DNA of 64,000 nucleotides from Bacteroidales bacterium. Lineage in GTDB: Bacteria; Bacteroidota; Bacteroidia; Bacteroidales; Marinifilaceae. This document shows, piece by piece, positions 1 to 7,584 of the stretch. Both the position numbers and the translations under genes were made by a program. Within the stretch, counting starts at the first letter, position 1; every line of letters begins with the position of its first letter. Below the pieces are notes generated by a model. That model was not told where the DNA came from, searched no databases, and saw only the letters and a program-made list of their open reading frames with translations. The DNA lies in the NCBI GenBank assembly GCA_015061245.1, contig SUWY01000005.1, positions 42,003 through 106,002 of the forward strand, given 5' to 3'.

Positions 1-297
1 AGACTCGAAATCCTCGCCCAAATCTCGCTTAAACTCCTCTGCCGCACGCTCTTTGCTGATATATTCAGTAGAAAAAACATAGGGGCGGGCATCAAGAATT
101 TTCTTCAATCGCGAAATATCGGCACTACTTGATTGCTCCTTTATTATAATAGAACAACCCAGATTCTCGCGAACAGAGTCGGCCACACTCTTGGCATTCA
201 ACAGCACGAACACCAACGCTCCCGACATTGCAAGAACCAGAGTGATACTCAACAACGCCGCCACATACGAGCCCCAATTTCTACTTTTTTTTGACAT
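1..297 (-). CDS. ftsX: Cell-division permease FtsX, N-terminal part (runs off the window)
   Basis: The 99 visible residues start MSKKSRNWGSYVAALLSITL and hold a basic N-terminus, one transmembrane helix at about residues 11-33, and then the start of an extracytoplasmic domain (GCSIIIKEQSSSADISRLKK followed by an ARPYVFSTEYISKERAAEEF-type stretch). This matches the N-terminus of FtsX, the membrane partner of FtsE that controls peptidoglycan hydrolysis at the septum. The start is clear: AGGAGG sits 4 bases upstream of the ATG, an unusually good Shine-Dalgarno for this window. The gene is cut by the window edge, so the C-terminal three-helix permease domain cannot be checked. It is transcribed away from tRNA-Leu. 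Confidence 0.8.
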   Translation of the reverse strand, partial: MSKKSRNWGSYVAALLSITLVLAMSGALVFVLLNAKSVADSVRENLGCSIIIKEQSSSADISRLKKILDARPYVFSTEYISKERAAEEFKRDLGEDFES

Positions 298-346
298 TTC
301 CTCCTATTTAACGGTGCAAAGTTAGTCATTTTTAAAAAATAAATTG

Positions 347-354
347 TATCTTTG
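347..354 (+). promoter_or_regulatory. -7 box of the tRNA-Leu promoter
   Basis: TATCTTTG matches the Bacteroidota -7 consensus TAnnTTTG and lies 27 bases before the tRNA. I see no convincing -33 TTTG at the usual 19-20 base spacing. Confidence 0.5.
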
Positions 355-381
355 CCCCCGATTCTGAGAATCTCATGAATC

Positions 382-466
382 GCTCGAATGGTGGAATCGG
401 TAGACACGAAGGACTTAAAATCCTTTGGCTATTGCAGCTGTGCGGGTTCAAGTCCCGCTTCGAGTA
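382..466 (+). tRNA. tRNA-Leu (anticodon TAA)
   Basis: An 85-nt class II tRNA. The acceptor stem GCTCGAA pairs with TTCGAGT (G1-U72 wobble) and is followed by discriminator A. The anticodon loop CTTAAAA between AAGGA-type stems gives anticodon TAA, reading UUA. A long variable arm precedes the T arm GCGGGTTCAAGTCCCGC. CCA is not encoded. Confidence 0.95.
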
Positions 467-468
467 CA

Positions 469-506
469 AATAAGGCCTGTAAATCAGCGATTTACAGACC
501 TTATTG
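469..506 (+). terminator. Terminator hairpin after tRNA-Leu
   Basis: ATAAGG-c-CTGTAAATC pairs with GATTTACAG-a-CCTTAT around an AGC loop, giving a stem of about 15 pairs with one mismatch. TTGTTTA follows. It could also serve the convergent DUF4268 gene. Confidence 0.65.
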
Positions 507-545
507 TTTACTCTTCTACGCAGGGGAAATAATTCGGGACATATT

Positions 546-998
546 TTAAGAGATTCGGGAATTTATCAAATCGCGATAATCCCAATAGACCTGCTCCAAA
601 AGAATCATCTTCTCAACAAAAAAAGCATAAATTTTCTCTTGATCCTCAACTCTTTTAAAACTCACGTCAGGCAACTCATAGTATACTGCACTCACTACTT
701 GTCCCTCAATTCCATAAAAATCCTCTGCCCACATCAAATCCTCACCACACTCGCTCTCCCACAACTTTCTATATGGTATGAAAGCCTCATATACCTCATA
801 TCTTCGCAAATCATTCTTGTGATCTATCTGAAAAAGCACCAAAGCCTTCTCCTCATCGGCATAAAATTTCAATTGAGCAGACTTGATTTTTACTCCGGTT
901 AACACCCAACGACGATCAATTCTATGCTTATAACAATACTTCTTAAAACCATTCCAGAAGGCCACTCTTAAAGCTTTATTCTCCTCTTTTGAAAACAT
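546..998 (-). CDS. DUF4268 domain protein
   Basis: A 150-residue cytoplasmic protein beginning MFSKEENKALRVAFWNGFKK. The opening 'MFSKEE...LRxxFW..F..Y' and the later stretch 'ALVLFQIDHKND..R..VYE' are what I associate with stand-alone DUF4268 proteins common in Bacteroidota. An upstream in-frame ATG at 1055 would add 19 hydrophobic residues not typical of the family, so I prefer 998. No catalytic motif is visible and the function is unknown. DUF4268 domains are structurally reminiscent of restriction-type nucleases, but nothing here shows nuclease activity. It lies alone between tRNA-Leu and rnhB, convergent with the tRNA. Confidence 0.7.
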   Translation of the reverse strand: MFSKEENKALRVAFWNGFKKYCYKHRIDRRWVLTGVKIKSAQLKFYADEEKALVLFQIDHKNDLRRYEVYEAFIPYRKLWESECGEDLMWAEDFYGIEGQVVSAVYYELPDVSFKRVEDQEKIYAFFVEKMILLEQVYWDYRDLINSRIS

Positions 999-1090
999 AC
1001 AACTCTTCAATTTTAATTTCAACGCAAAAATAATGCACAATAAGGTGGTATGCAAATTCTAATTATAACAAAATTTAAGATTTTGCCCCC

Positions 1091-1120
1091 TTGCAAATCC
1101 ATTTATATTGGTTAAATTTG
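1091..1120 (+). promoter_or_regulatory. Promoter of rnhB, abutting the start codon
   Basis: TAAATTTG at 1113-1120 is a perfect -7 box. TTGC at 1091-1094 is a plausible -33 element 18 bases upstream. The rnhB ATG follows the -7 box by only 6 bases, so the transcript should start at or next to the A of the ATG and be leaderless or nearly so. Confidence 0.6.
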
Positions 1121-1126
1121 CAAAGT

Positions 1127-1723
1127 ATGTTAGAGCAATTTTACAAACATGGAGTAGTTGAAGCAGGTTGCGACGAGGCGGGGCGAGGTTGCCTTGCAGG
1201 TCCCGTAGTGGCAGCTGCCGTTATCTTACCACCCAACTTCAGCAATCCTCTGCTTAACGACTCAAAGAAATTAACAGAGAGACAGCGAGAAGGTCTACGC
1301 ACCATCATTGAGCACGAGGCAATAGCCTGGGCTGTAGCCTTCTGCGACAACAATGAAATTGACTCTATCAACATTTTAAACGCCTCTATTTCGGCTATGC
1401 AGAAGGCACTTGACAAATTGGCAATTCGTCCGGAACATATTATTGTTGACGGCAACCGGTTCAAACCATACGGTAACACTCCATACCAATGTATCGTAAA
1501 AGGCGACGGCAAATATATGTCAATTGCAGCAGCATCAATATTGGCCAAAACTCACAGAGATGAATATATGACCAATATGCACGAGCAGTATCCATGCTAT
1601 AACTGGAAGAAGAACAAAGGTTATCCAACCAAGGATCACCGCAAAGCAATAGAGGAGTTTGGAACATGTGAATTGCATAGATTGTCGTTCCGACTAATAG
1701 AGACACAACTAAAACTATTCTAA
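1127..1723 (+). CDS. rnhB: Ribonuclease HII
   Basis: Cleaves the RNA strand of RNA/DNA hybrids and starts removal of ribonucleotides misincorporated in DNA. It has 198 residues, normal for RNase HII. The DEDD metal site is visible: D16-E17 in AGCDEAGRG, D108 in IIVDGNRF and D145 in AKTHRDEYM. The GRG segment that recognises the ribose 2'-OH (19-21) is intact. I chose the ATG at 1127, since an upstream ATG at 1091 adds residues outside the family and lies within the promoter. The stop codon is followed after one base by the ATG of the GH3-family gene, so the two are cotranscribed. Confidence 0.95.
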   Translation: MLEQFYKHGVVEAGCDEAGRGCLAGPVVAAAVILPPNFSNPLLNDSKKLTERQREGLRTIIEHEAIAWAVAFCDNNEIDSINILNASISAMQKALDKLAIRPEHIIVDGNRFKPYGNTPYQCIVKGDGKYMSIAAASILAKTHRDEYMTNMHEQYPCYNWKKNKGYPTKDHRKAIEEFGTCELHRLSFRLIETQLKLF

Positions 1724-1724
1724 G

Positions 1725-3227
1725 ATGGGTTTATTTGATGGAATCATACAGGGAGTATCTGCCCTAAGAATGAAAGAGCTTGAGAGATACACTACAGATC
1801 CGTTTGAAATTCAGAGCGAACAACTCTTTTGGCTACTTGGCAAAGGAGCAAAAACTCTCTACGGAAAACAACACGGATTTGCCGGCGTTGACTCTTTCGA
1901 CACATACCGTAAAGTAGTACCCATCACTACATACGACGATCTACGCCCATACATAGAGAAGGGATTAAAAGGAGCAGACTCGCTTCTATGGCCGGAACCT
2001 GTCCGTTGGTATGCAAAATCATCGGGCACAACCGAGAAGAGAAGCAAATTCATTCCCGTCTCGGAATCCTCGCTCAAACACTCACACTTCAAAGGTAGCA
2101 GAGATGCTCTATACATGGCAGCAAACCTATTCCCCGAGAGCGACGCGTTCGACGGAAAAACATTAGCCCTGGGAGGTTCACAATCGGTAACCAACAAAGA
2201 GAAAGATATAAGAGTGGGCGATTTGTCTGCAATTATGCTTGCAAATGCTCCTGCATGGACCAACTGGTTAAAGGTTCCATCGCTCGACATTATGCTAATG
2301 GATGATTGGGAGCAAAAGATTGACATGATAGCAAGCACCACCATATTCCAGGATGTTCGATGCCTGGCAGGCGTACCATCATGGTTCTTGACTCTCATAC
2401 AAAAAATGATTGCAGACAATGGAGTAAAGACAATCACCGATATATGGCCCAACTTAGAGCTATTTATACATGGAGGTGTTTCAATGGAGCCATACCGCGA
2501 GATTTACAAAAAGCTGATTCCATCGGAAAGGATGAACTATCTTGAGACATATAATGCCTCAGAAGGTTTCTTCGGAATCCAATCATCGGCCGACGACGAC
2601 TCACTTCTTTTAATGCTCGATTATAAGACATACTACGAATTCATCCCTATGAACGACTGGGACAACCCTACCCCTAAAACATTAACTCTCGACGAGGTTG
2701 TGGTAGGTGAGAATTATGCACTTGTAATTACCACTCCATCCGGTTTGTGGCGATACAGAATTGGCGACACCATCCGTTTCACCTCAACCAAACCATACAA
2801 ATTCAAAATTACCGGTCGCACCAAACTCTTTATAAACGCCTTCGGTGAAGAGCTGATGATCGACAACACAAACAAAGCCATTGCCGCTGCATGTAAAAAG
2901 TGCGATAGCGAAATGTACGACTACACTGTTGCCCCTATCTTTATGGGCGAGGGCTCACGTGGCGCCCACGAATGGATTGTTGAATTTACCACACCGCCAA
3001 CAGACATTGAGAAATTTGGCGACACGCTCGACAACGAACTGCGCAAAGTCAACTCTGATTACGATGCAAAACGTAACTCTGTTCTTAACCGCTTGGTAAT
3101 ACACCAAGCTCCACAAGGACTTTTCAACAACTGGTTAAAGAGCGAAGGCAAACTTGGCGGACAACACAAAATTCCACGCCTCAGCAACAACCGTCAACTC
3201 ATAGAACAACTTTTACCAAAGCTGTAA
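1725..3227 (+). CDS. GH3-family acyl-adenylate-forming protein
   Basis: A 500-residue protein of the GH3 family, named after plant auxin-responsive acyl-acid-amido synthetases and widespread in Bacteroidota. Family hallmarks are in order: the ATP-binding loop SSGTTEKRSKF at about 99-109, ETYNASEGFFG at about 274-284, and the adenylate-site motif YRIGD at 344-348 followed by a GRT..LF..GEE segment. The plant relatives adenylate a carboxylic acid and join it to an amino acid. The bacterial substrate is not known and I do not assign one. It is translationally linked to rnhB (one-base gap). That arrangement suggests only cotranscription, not a shared pathway. Confidence 0.85.
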   Translation: MGLFDGIIQGVSALRMKELERYTTDPFEIQSEQLFWLLGKGAKTLYGKQHGFAGVDSFDTYRKVVPITTYDDLRPYIEKGLKGADSLLWPEPVRWYAKSSGTTEKRSKFIPVSESSLKHSHFKGSRDALYMAANLFPESDAFDGKTLALGGSQSVTNKEKDIRVGDLSAIMLANAPAWTNWLKVPSLDIMLMDDWEQKIDMIASTTIFQDVRCLAGVPSWFLTLIQKMIADNGVKTITDIWPNLELFIHGGVSMEPYREIYKKLIPSERMNYLETYNASEGFFGIQSSADDDSLLLMLDYKTYYEFIPMNDWDNPTPKTLTLDEVVVGENYALVITTPSGLWRYRIGDTIRFTSTKPYKFKITGRTKLFINAFGEELMIDNTNKAIAAACKKCDSEMYDYTVAPIFMGEGSRGAHEWIVEFTTPPTDIEKFGDTLDNELRKVNSDYDAKRNSVLNRLVIHQAPQGLFNNWLKSEGKLGGQHKIPRLSNNRQLIEQLLPKL

Positions 3228-3250
3228 GATATAGAAATCACCTACGTTTG

Positions 3251-3266
3251 TATAAGTGCACTTATA
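3251..3266. repeat. 16-bp perfect palindrome in the convergent spacer
   Basis: TATAAGTGCACTTATA is self-complementary and lies between two convergent genes (109-base spacer). It has no loop and no T-tract, so it is a weak terminator candidate or possibly a dimeric-protein site. Confidence 0.4.
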
Positions 3267-3336
3267 TGTGCATCCTTATGTTTGGTTCCCATAGAGATAG
3301 GAATCAATGAACTCGCTATATAATGTAAAATTAAGT

Positions 3337-4749
3337 TTATGACATTGATACTATATCAAATTCACCTATTCTCATTTGAGTAGACGTATTTATGACTTTA
3401 CCATCTTCTATCACTATCCTTGATATAAGTCTTACCATATCATCATTATCTAGGTACTTATTTTTATTTGCTAAATCACGACTTTCAATAACTCTGAATG
3501 ATTGAACTTTGGGATCATATAAAAACGAATTAGAATGATAATTAAACTCCATCTGCCAATTACGAGTAAGATTGAATAAGAGCATATTCAATGGAGCAAA
3601 CGGAAATTGATACAAAACATATTTATTTTGTCTATCTCTATGAAAATAATCGCGCAAAGACCCATTCCCCCAATAATATGATCGGTAATCTCCTGATAAA
3701 GTATCCCATACTACATTCTCATATGATTCGTAAACATACATTCGTTTTGTATTGGTCAAAATACTTGCTCTATTTTGTCCTACTCCATTATTTCCACAAC
3801 ATAACTCATAATAAATAGTATCATTATCATAATTTATTATATCAAGCGAATCAACAAGATGCAACACATAGTTTTCTTCCCATTTTAAGATTTGAGGATT
3901 ATGTTCTAATACACAATAGAACGGAGCCTTGCTATATAATGAATCTAGAATTTCTCCTATGCCATTCTTAATACCGTTTCGGCGTTTATCAATCTTATTT
4001 GGTCTGAGTACCTTACCTTCGGATTTCAATCGTTCAACTTCATAATAAATATCATCGAGAAGATTATACATATCGTCATCAAATTTGAACTCTATTTTTT
4101 TTCTATCAATTATTTTACCATTATGTATGATAATCTTATAATAAATAAAATCTGGCTTATATGTATATTGATATCCTAGTAAATCCATTATTATACCTGA
4201 TTGATAAAATCTCTCACAAATCTGAGTGATTATATCAATTTGCTCTCCCTTGAGAGCATTTTGTATATATTGGGGCAACCACGAAACTCGAAACGGTAAT
4301 GAATCTTTCATTCTATAGATTAATGAATCTTTCATTCTATAGATTATAGTGTCTTGATCATCTACAAAGTCTTGTTCATTTTTAGACCAATAACCAACAC
4401 CTTTAGCAACATTATATTCACTGCTCTCTAAGAGAAACCCTCCATCATACTGAAACAAATTTATAGTGTCATTATCGTAATTTAGAATATGCAAAGAATC
4501 AATACTGGACAAAAATTCTAATAAAGAATTCGTTTGTTGTTTTCTTGGCTTTTTTATGAAATCATCCGTTAAATCCCAATCTTTTTTATTCTTCCAAACA
4601 TAACGACGATTCTTATAATCAAATTCACCATACAATGTTGTATCTTTTATCGCCTTCAATTCTATCAATGAAGTAGCGTTATTTACCTGTGCGGATGAAT
4701 TTATTGAAACCGCAATAATGAATATTATGATTGAAATTCTAATACTCAT
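3337..4749 (-). CDS. Secreted or periplasmic protein of unknown function
   Basis: A 470-residue protein starting with a signal peptide (SIRISIIIFIIAVSINSSAQ). I chose the ATG at 4749 because the signal peptide begins there; an in-frame ATG at 4776 adds nine polar residues. I do not recognise the family. The protein has two related modules: IDSLHILNYDNDTI at about 83-96 and VDSLDIINYDNDTI at about 299-312, each preceded by a 'LL..L' stretch, suggesting an internal duplication about 216 residues apart. Near the middle an 8-residue unit, DSLIYRMK, is repeated in tandem because of a perfect 24-bp duplication. The gene is visibly richer in A+T than its neighbours and stands alone, so it may have been acquired. 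No enzyme motif is visible. Confidence 0.6.
   Translation of the reverse strand: MSIRISIIIFIIAVSINSSAQVNNATSLIELKAIKDTTLYGEFDYKNRRYVWKNKKDWDLTDDFIKKPRKQQTNSLLEFLSSIDSLHILNYDNDTINLFQYDGGFLLESSEYNVAKGVGYWSKNEQDFVDDQDTIIYRMKDSLIYRMKDSLPFRVSWLPQYIQNALKGEQIDIITQICERFYQSGIIMDLLGYQYTYKPDFIYYKIIIHNGKIIDRKKIEFKFDDDMYNLLDDIYYEVERLKSEGKVLRPNKIDKRRNGIKNGIGEILDSLYSKAPFYCVLEHNPQILKWEENYVLHLVDSLDIINYDNDTIYYELCCGNNGVGQNRASILTNTKRMYVYESYENVVWDTLSGDYRSYYWGNGSLRDYFHRDRQNKYVLYQFPFAPLNMLLFNLTRNWQMEFNYHSNSFLYDPKVQSFRVIESRDLANKNKYLDNDDMVRLISRIVIEDGKVINTSTQMRIGEFDIVSMS
4298..4345 (-). repeat. Perfect 24-bp tandem duplication inside the unknown secreted gene
   Basis: Two identical 24-base copies (4298-4321 and 4322-4345) add eight residues in frame to the encoded protein. 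Exact identity indicates a recent slippage or duplication event. Confidence 0.9.
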
Positions 4750-4987
4750 ACTATTTATATTTATATCCAAGTTCATGTTTCTCTAAATTTATAATTTGTG
4801 TATCAAATATATTACCGGTCATAAAAAACAGAGCCCTTCCTTTCATAGAGCAAAGCATTTAAAAAGTTCGCTTTGCAATATAATACAATATTTGCAGAAA
4901 TGCAAGAAAAAAGATAAAAAAAATGAGACTGATTTCGGAATTGCTTCAATTCCTTATCAGCCCCATCAAATCTATATAACGAACGAG

Positions 4988-5818
4988 TTATAGCAAACCG
5001 GCAGCCTTAAGTTGATCAGTCATTTGCTCTTGTAAAGCCTTTGCCTCTTGTCCTGCGCGAACCGCAAAATTCTCGGTATTATCGGCATAGATAATTCCAC
5101 GTGATGAATTCACAAGTAATCCACATTGGCTATTCATTCCATACTTACAAACCTCCTCAAGGCTACCGCCCTGAGCTCCAACGCCCGGAACCAACAAGAA
5201 GTGATCAGGAGCCACCTTACGAATATCGGCGAACATTGCACCCTGTGTTGCTCCTACCACATACATCATCTGCTCACTATCTGCCCACTGCTGACTTACT
5301 CTCAAAACCTTCTCAAAAAGGCGCTCTCCACTTGGGTCTGCAGTCAACTGAAAGTCATGAGAACCCTTATTACTTGTCAAAGCAAGAAGAATAACCCACT
5401 TATTCTTGTAATTCAAGAAAGGAGTAACACTATCCTCGCCCATATATGGAGCAACTGTTACAGCATCCAAATCTATCTCCTCAAAGAATGTACGTGCATA
5501 CATTGCAGATGTATTTCCAATATCGCCACGCTTTGCATCGGCAATAATGAACTGATCCGGATACTTTTCACGCAAGTAAGCCACTGTCTTCTCAAATGAA
5601 ATCCAACCCTTTACGCCCATACTCTCGTAAAATGCCAAATTTGGCTTATAAGCTACGCAATACTCAGCAGTTGCATCGATAATTGCCTTATTGAATGCAA
5701 AAATCGGATCCTCCTCATTTAGCAAGCAAGCAGGAATCTTCTTTATATCGGTATCCAAACCCACACAAAGAAAAGAGCCCTTTCTCTTAATGTTCTCAAA
5801 CAATTCTCTCTTATCCAT
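4988..5818 (-). CDS. pyrF: Orotidine 5'-phosphate decarboxylase
   Basis: Last step of UMP synthesis: decarboxylates OMP. With the ATG at 5818 ([20 protein letters not shown]) it has 276 residues, the size of the longer PyrF class found in Bacteroidota and actinobacteria. The active-site motif [10 protein letters not shown] (D94, K96, D99) is present, as are GLDTD near the N-terminus and VPGVGAQGG near the phosphate site. A GTG codon at 5845 would add nine residues, and I consider it less likely. The gene follows prfA in the same direction. The gap between them is filled by a 21-bp minisatellite whose purine-rich transcript strand lies just upstream of the start. Confidence 0.95.
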   Translation of the reverse strand: MDKRELFENIKRKGSFLCVGLDTDIKKIPACLLNEEDPIFAFNKAIIDATAEYCVAYKPNLAFYESMGVKGWISFEKTVAYLREKYPDQFIIADAKRGDIGNTSAMYARTFFEEIDLDAVTVAPYMGEDSVTPFLNYKNKWVILLALTSNKGSHDFQLTADPSGERLFEKVLRVSQQWADSEQMMYVVGATQGAMFADIRKVAPDHFLLVPGVGAQGGSLEEVCKYGMNSQCGLLVNSSRGIIYADNTENFAVRAGQEAKALQEQMTDQLKAAGLL

Positions 5819-5857
5819 ATCTCTATCTAATTTATTCCCTTTCACCTCTCACCTTCT

Positions 5858-5940
5858 ACCTTCTACCTTTTCCCTTTCACCTTCTACCTTTTCCCTTTCA
5901 CCTTCTACCTTTTCCCTTTCACCTTCTACCTTTTCCCCTT
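5858..5940. repeat. 21-bp minisatellite between prfA and pyrF
   Basis: Four consecutive copies of a 21-base unit that begins ACCTTCTACC and ends TTTTCCCTTTC: three perfect (5858-5878, 5879-5899, 5900-5920) and one partial (5921-5940), with degenerate copies towards 5840. On the transcribed (minus) strand the unit is almost all purine and contains AAGGTG- and GGGAAAAGG-type stretches resembling Shine-Dalgarno sequences. Confidence 0.9.
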
Positions 5941-5943
5941 GTA

Positions 5944-7050
5944 TTACAATCCGCTCTCCCTCAACTTCTCGGTATTCTCCTCGATTTGAAGTCGCTCGAT
6001 AATCTCATCAATATCACCATCCATTACGGCAGGCAAGTTATACATGGTAAAGTTCACACGATGGTCTGTTACACGTCCCTGAGGATAGTTATAGGTTCTA
6101 ATCTTGGCAGAACGGTCTCCGGTACTCACCATAGTCTTTCTGCGCGAAGCGATATCGTCGATATACTTTTGATGCTCCTTGTCGTAGATAAATGATCTGA
6201 GTCGGGCCAAAGCTCGCTCCTTATTCTTTGGCTGGTCACGAGTCTCGGTACACTCAATAAGAATCTCCTCTGATACTCCTGTATTGGGGTTCTTCCATAT
6301 ATATCTCAAACGAACTCCCGACTCCACCTTGTTTACATTCTGACCTCCTGCACCACCAGAACGGAATGTATCCCACTTAATCTCGCCCTCATTAATCTCA
6401 ACATCGAAAGCCTCTGCCTCAGGCAATACCGCAACCGAGGCTGCTGAAGTGTGAACACGTCCCTGAGTCTCTGTTGCCGGCACTCGCTGAACTCGGTGAA
6501 CACCCGACTCATACTTCATGATCTTGTAAACATTTTCTCCACTTACAGAGAAGATAATCTCCTTAAAACCTCCCGACGCACCCTCGCTACAGCTACTTAC
6601 GGCAGTTTTCCAACCTCGTGATTCACAGAAACGTACATACATTCTAAACAAATCACCGGCAAAAAGAGCAGCCTCATCACCACCGGTTCCTCCTCGAATC
6701 TCAACTATCACATTTTTGCCATCCTCGGGGTCCGATGGGATCATCATCAATTTGATATTCTGCTCCTGCTCAGGAATCCTAACAGCCAAATCATCCAACT
6801 CCATCTTCGCCATTTCGCGAAGTTCCTCGTCGGTTTCACTCTTAAGAATCTCTTTGCTCTCCTCTTGAGCCAATAACATTGCCTCGAACTTCTTTGTCTC
6901 GGCAGTTATATTCTCTAAATCTTTATACTCTTTCGTTAAACGCACATAACGAGCTTGGTCCTTAATTACCTCGGGATCAGTTATCAACTCGCCAATCTCA
7001 ATAAAACGAATTTTGTAGTGTTCCAATTTTTCCAATAATGGATGCTCCAT
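5944..7050 (-). CDS. prfA: Peptide chain release factor 1
   Basis: Terminates translation at UAA and UAG. It has 368 residues from the ATG at 7050 (MEHPLLEKLEHYKIRF). The codon-recognition tripeptide PAT is at 191-193 (RVPATETQGR), which identifies RF1 and not RF2. The catalytic GGQ is at 235-237 (SGGAGGQNVNKVESG). An in-frame extension upstream to 7143 exists, but a promoter-like -7 box lies inside it, so it is rejected. pyrF follows after about 125 bases. Confidence 0.96.
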   Translation of the reverse strand: MEHPLLEKLEHYKIRFIEIGELITDPEVIKDQARYVRLTKEYKDLENITAETKKFEAMLLAQEESKEILKSETDEELREMAKMELDDLAVRIPEQEQNIKLMMIPSDPEDGKNVIVEIRGGTGGDEAALFAGDLFRMYVRFCESRGWKTAVSSCSEGASGGFKEIIFSVSGENVYKIMKYESGVHRVQRVPATETQGRVHTSAASVAVLPEAEAFDVEINEGEIKWDTFRSGGAGGQNVNKVESGVRLRYIWKNPNTGVSEEILIECTETRDQPKNKERALARLRSFIYDKEHQKYIDDIASRRKTMVSTGDRSAKIRTYNYPQGRVTDHRVNFTMYNLPAVMDGDIDEIIERLQIEENTEKLRESGL

Positions 7051-7073
7051 AAAAATCTCAATTAAATTCAAAA

Positions 7074-7081
7074 CAAAATTA
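7074..7081 (-). promoter_or_regulatory. -7 box of the prfA promoter
   Basis: On the minus strand TAATTTTG matches TAnnTTTG. TTTC lies 20 bases upstream of it and could act as a -33 element. It predicts a 5' leader of roughly 18 bases for the ATG at 7050. The rest of the spacer to 7378 is AT-rich, and I see no gene or structure in it. Confidence 0.5.
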
Positions 7082-7378
7082 ATCTTTTTACTCTCGCTTT
7101 TGAAATTATTCTTGTTTTTTTTAACACTTATCCCCTTTTCCACACAACACCATAATTAAAATCCACTATATCACACAACATAATATCTACTCCATATCAC
7201 CTTGTTTTCTACTATATGACACCATTTTTTACACTATATTGATATTTCCGCTCACTAAAAACCAATTCTGCAAACTCAATGCAATTTGCACACAATCAGG
7301 TAGTTTGAGCAATAAAACAGGTCAAAATAGCCCATTTTTAAAAATCTCAAAAAATATGTGTTAAATTTTGTAAAAATG

Positions 7379-7410
7379 TTTCGTTAATTAAGAATTTGTT
7401 TGTAGTTTTG
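7379..7410 (+). promoter_or_regulatory. Promoter of the ilv-leu operon leader
   Basis: TAGTTTTG at 7403-7410 matches the -7 box TAnnTTTG. TTTC at 7379-7382 is a near-match -33 element with a 20-base spacer. The start should lie near 7416-7418, about 18 bases before the leader-peptide ATG. Confidence 0.6.
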
Positions 7411-7434
7411 GGCCTTGAAAACAAACAAGCAACA

Positions 7435-7512
7435 ATGAAACACTTTTTCCTAACATCAAATGTCATTATGATCGTGGTCTTGCGACCACGTACAGGAGAA
7501 GGGTGTATATAG
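7435..7512 (+). CDS. ilv operon leader peptide (25 residues)
   Basis: A short ORF begins ATGAAACACTTTTTC and ends TATATAG just upstream of a strong terminator. Its codons include GTC ATT ATG ATC GTG GTC TTG, giving VIMIVVL at residues 10-16, plus Leu6 and a final Ile25. Nine of 25 residues are Leu, Ile or Val, and six of them fall within seven codons. Its position fits a control peptide for the operon making those three amino acids. By analogy with enterobacterial ilv leaders, ribosome stalling at this run would report shortage of charged tRNA. The ORF is read directly from the sequence; that it is translated is inferred. It sits 72 bases before ilvD. Confidence 0.8.
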   Translation: MKHFFLTSNVIMIVVLRPRTGEGCI

Positions 7513-7572
7513 CATTTGTATTATAAACTATATGTTTGCCTTTCTCCTGTGGGAAAGGCAAATTATTTTTTT
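7473..7572 (+). promoter_or_regulatory. ilv transcription attenuator (pause hairpin, antiterminator, terminator)
   Basis: Three structures can be drawn. (1) CGTGGTC (7473-7479) pairs with GACCACG (7484-7490) over the Val-Val-Leu codons. (2) The antiterminator: CAGGAGAAGGG (7493-7503) pairs with CCTTTCTCCTG (7539-7549), 11 pairs with one G-U. (3) The terminator: TTTGCCTTTCTC (7535-7546) pairs with GGGAAAGGCAAA (7551-7562) around a 4-base loop, followed by TTATTTTTTT. Structures 2 and 3 share 7539-7546, so they exclude each other. The 5' strand of the antiterminator lies in leader codons 20-23, where a ribosome reaching the stop at 7510 would cover it. This is the classical attenuation arrangement. 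Confidence 0.82.
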
Positions 7573-7584
7573 GTAGAGTTGATT

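Noticed and set aside
504..902. 132-codon plus-strand ORF opposite the DUF4268 gene
   Set aside because: It is antisense to a gene with family-like sequence, has low-complexity composition and no recognisable domain.
4796..4993. 65-codon plus-strand ORF in the spacer before pyrF
   Set aside because: Lys/Ser/Gln-rich with no family resemblance, and its end overlaps the pyrF stop. The 240-base spacer otherwise shows nothing.
5840..5943. Minisatellite considered as a CRISPR array
   Set aside because: Units are contiguous without spacers and no cas genes are in the window.
7051..7143. In-frame N-terminal extension of prfA
   Set aside because: It is Lys/Asn-rich, foreign to RF1, and contains the probable promoter -7 box.
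7516..7584. In-frame ATG extension of ilvD
   Set aside because: It runs through the attenuator terminator and adds residues not found in IlvD.
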